Shown: piece by piece, positions 62,295 to 64,000 of the stretch
How the letters are laid out: every line of letters starts with the position of its first letter
Numbering within the stretch: the stretch's first letter is position 1
Assembly (NCBI RefSeq): GCF_001297015.1
Contig: NZ_LIGE01000010.1
Location: forward strand, 1 to 64,000
Direction of reading: 5' to 3'
DNA length: 64,000 bases
Source: Pseudomonas sp. RIT-PI-r
GTDB taxonomy: Bacteria > Pseudomonadota > Gammaproteobacteria > Pseudomonadales > Pseudomonadaceae
The notes under the pieces: model-generated
Told to the model about the DNA's origin: nothing
Databases searched by the model: none
Seen by the model: only the letters and a program-made list of their open reading frames with translations
Translations under genes and position numbers: made by a program

Positions 62295-62373
62295 AAAAAA
62301 GATCGCAGCCTGCGGCAGCTCCTACATTGGAATGCATTTTCCTGTAGGAGCTGCCGCAGGCTGCGATCTTTTG
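62295..62373. repeat. REPIN between waaA and tolC
   Basis: AAAAAAAGATCGCAGCCTGC with a mirrored GCAGGCTGCGATCTTTTGC; it lies between convergent genes and likely acts as a two-way terminator. Confidence 0.9.
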
Positions 62374-62376
62374 CTT

Positions 62377-63810
62377 TTAAGGGCGGGCCTTGAGCTGCGC
62401 TTCGGCTGCCTTGGCCAGATCCGGCGGGAGGAAATCCTTGTCCGGGTTGTAGTCGGCCTTCAGATAACGCCGCAGATCTTCCAGATCCCCCGGATTCAAC
62501 GTCCCCGCTGCCTGTTTCAAGCGCAGGTTGTCGAGAATGTAGTCGTAACGCGTGTTGTTGTAGTTGCGCACCGAGGTGTACAGCTGACGTTGCGCATCGA
62601 GCACGTCAACGATATTGCGCGTACCCACCTGATAACCGATTTCCGTGGCTTCCACCGCGCTCTGGTTGGAAATGATTGATTGCTTGCGCGCCTGGACCTG
62701 CTCGACGTCGGTGTTCACCGCGCGATGCAGGTTGCGGGTGTTCTCGACGATCTGCCGACGCAGGGATTCGCGCTGCTGCTCGCTCTGATCCAGTTGCGCG
62801 TAAGACTGGCGCACCTGCGAACTGGTCAGCCCGCCGCTGTAGATCGGGATGTTCAGTTGCAAGCCGACCGTGCTCTGTTCGACGTTGCCACCGTAAGGCG
62901 CGCCGAATGAATTCGGGTTGCCGAAGCCAAGGGCGTCGTTGTCACCTTTTTCGTATTTGGCCACGGCGTCGAGGGTCGGCAAGTGGCCGGCCTTGCGCTG
63001 CTTCAGGGTTTGCTCGGCCGAGCTGACGGCAAAATTGCTCGCCAGCAGATTGAGGTTCTGTTTCGCTGCGGTATCGACCCAGGCCTTGGCGTCATTCGGC
63101 GCCGGCGGCAGGATCGGCAGCGAATGGACGATGCCTTGAATCGAGTTGTACTGACGGTTGGTCAGGGTGATCAGCGCTTCAAACGCATCATCGACCTGAC
63201 GCTGGGCGACGATACGGTTGGCGCGTGCGGTGTCGTAACTGGCTTGCGATTGCAGGACGTCGGTCTTGTCCGACAGACCGACATCGAAGCGCTCGTTGGA
63301 CTGATCGAGCTGGCGCTTGAACGCGGCTTCTTCAGCCTTGGTCGAGGCCAGGTTGTCCTGGCTGCGCAGCACGTTGAAATAGCTTTCGGCCGATTGCAGG
63401 ATCAGATTCTGCTCGGTCGCCGACAGTTGCAGTGCCGCTTGCTCATTGACGTCCTTGGCCGCTTGGTACTGGAACCAGCGATCGGCGCGGAACAACGGTT
63501 GCGCAAGGGTCGCCTGATACGAGTGCGCGCTGCGATTGGCAATGGCCGAGGGCTGATCGATCGAGGTGCGCACGTTGGCGGTCTCGGCACCGCCGGAAAG
63601 ATTCGGCAGCAACCCGGCGCGGGCCTGCGGCACCACTTCTTTCTGCGCGCCGTACTGGGCGCGCGCAGCGGCCAGATCGGCATTGTTGTCGACCGCTTCC
63701 TGATAGACGCTGACCAGATCGGTTTTGGTCGACAAGGGCGCTTCTGCTGCCCAGGCCATTGCGTTGGACGCACAAGACACGGCAACAGCCAGTGAGAGTT
63801 TGCGCAGCAT
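62377..63810 (-). CDS. tolC: TolC-family outer-membrane channel
   Basis: Outer-membrane trimeric exit duct for type I secretion and efflux. 477 residues: signal peptide MLRKLSLAVAVSCASNAMAWA, then two homologous TolC repeats (DLVSVYQEAVDNNADLAAAR; NLLASNFAVSSAEQTLKQRK) with AGLLPNLSGG and AGHLPTLDAV motifs, and IVDVLDAQRQLYTSVRNYNN near the C-terminus. ATG 63810 is chosen; the longer frame back to 63966 has no signal peptide. AGGGA lies about 12 bases upstream. It is the last complete gene here; 63811-64000 holds no supportable gene. Confidence 0.95.
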   Translation of the reverse strand: MLRKLSLAVAVSCASNAMAWAAEAPLSTKTDLVSVYQEAVDNNADLAAARAQYGAQKEVVPQARAGLLPNLSGGAETANVRTSIDQPSAIANRSAHSYQATLAQPLFRADRWFQYQAAKDVNEQAALQLSATEQNLILQSAESYFNVLRSQDNLASTKAEEAAFKRQLDQSNERFDVGLSDKTDVLQSQASYDTARANRIVAQRQVDDAFEALITLTNRQYNSIQGIVHSLPILPPAPNDAKAWVDTAAKQNLNLLASNFAVSSAEQTLKQRKAGHLPTLDAVAKYEKGDNDALGFGNPNSFGAPYGGNVEQSTVGLQLNIPIYSGGLTSSQVRQSYAQLDQSEQQRESLRRQIVENTRNLHRAVNTDVEQVQARKQSIISNQSAVEATEIGYQVGTRNIVDVLDAQRQLYTSVRNYNNTRYDYILDNLRLKQAAGTLNPGDLEDLRRYLKADYNPDKDFLPPDLAKAAEAQLKARP

Positions 63811-64000
63811 GAGGCGATCCCTAGCATTAATATTATGGAAGTAATCCGGGCGCCAAAGGTAAGGCGCAGCCCGCGCAGCGTCAAGGCGTGGCGGGGCAAG
63901 GCGAGTGTAGTTGCGCAATCGGTTCACAACAATCGGCCAAGCCCCTGTATTTGCGCCATTCATCATGGTGATTGCTGCGGTGTTGGCGTTCTTTGCCAGT

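Overview
The window looks like a chromosomal segment of a Pseudomonas of the fluorescens group. The support is high-GC coding sequence, REP/REPIN repeats of the types ending in CTCCTAC, and gene order. From memory the order closely follows P. aeruginosa PAO1 PA5020 to PA4988 (acyl-CoA dehydrogenase, rlmJ, msrA, dipA, aceF, aceE, glnE, waaF-waaC-waaG-waaP, kinases, carbamoyltransferase, wapH, mig-14, dnpA, ssg, wapR, waaL, msbA, hldE, PA4993-type gene, aldo/keto reductase, FAD oxidoreductase, SMR pump, LysR, waaA, then a tolC gene). The chemoreceptor pair at the left end recalls the P. putida PP_0317-PP_0320 neighbourhood.

Layout. 1-5187: a 110-bp tandem repeat block, two chemoreceptors, and between them a small coiled-coil gene plus a zapA-like gene. 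5190-13132: an acyl-CoA dehydrogenase, then divergent putA/putP with an operator-rich intergenic region. 13485-17382: a small type VI secretion patch (vgrG, DUF4123 adaptor, a small Pseudomonas-type gene behind a structured leader, and a Tai4-like immunity gene) without a recognisable toxin. 17434-24049: a large MITE-like repeat, rlmJ, msrA, a DipA-type c-di-GMP phosphodiesterase and a PhoD-like phosphatase. 24293-32235: aceEF and glnE. 32547-62284: LPS inner-core and lipid A genes. 62377-63810: tolC.

The LPS block is nearly continuous. WaaF and WaaC add heptoses, WaaG adds the next sugar, and WaaP plus three further kinase-like proteins phosphorylate or otherwise modify the core. A carbamoyltransferase, WapH, Ssg and WapR finish the core; a WaaL-type ligase attaches polymer; MsbA flips lipid A-core; HldE makes ADP-heptose; WaaA adds Kdo. 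Three departures stand out. A YceK-type lipoprotein and a DUF3800 gene split the operon. The WaaL-type ligase is fused to a kinase-like domain whose catalytic Asp position is Ser. A sulfotransferase plus APS-kinase pair sits between msbA and hldE, which suggests sulfation of a surface glycan.

REPINs of at least three sequence families lie in the gaps, mostly at gene 3' ends. Three larger composite repeats share CCCTCACCC...GGGTGAGGG-type ends. No transposase, tRNA, rRNA or CRISPR array was seen.
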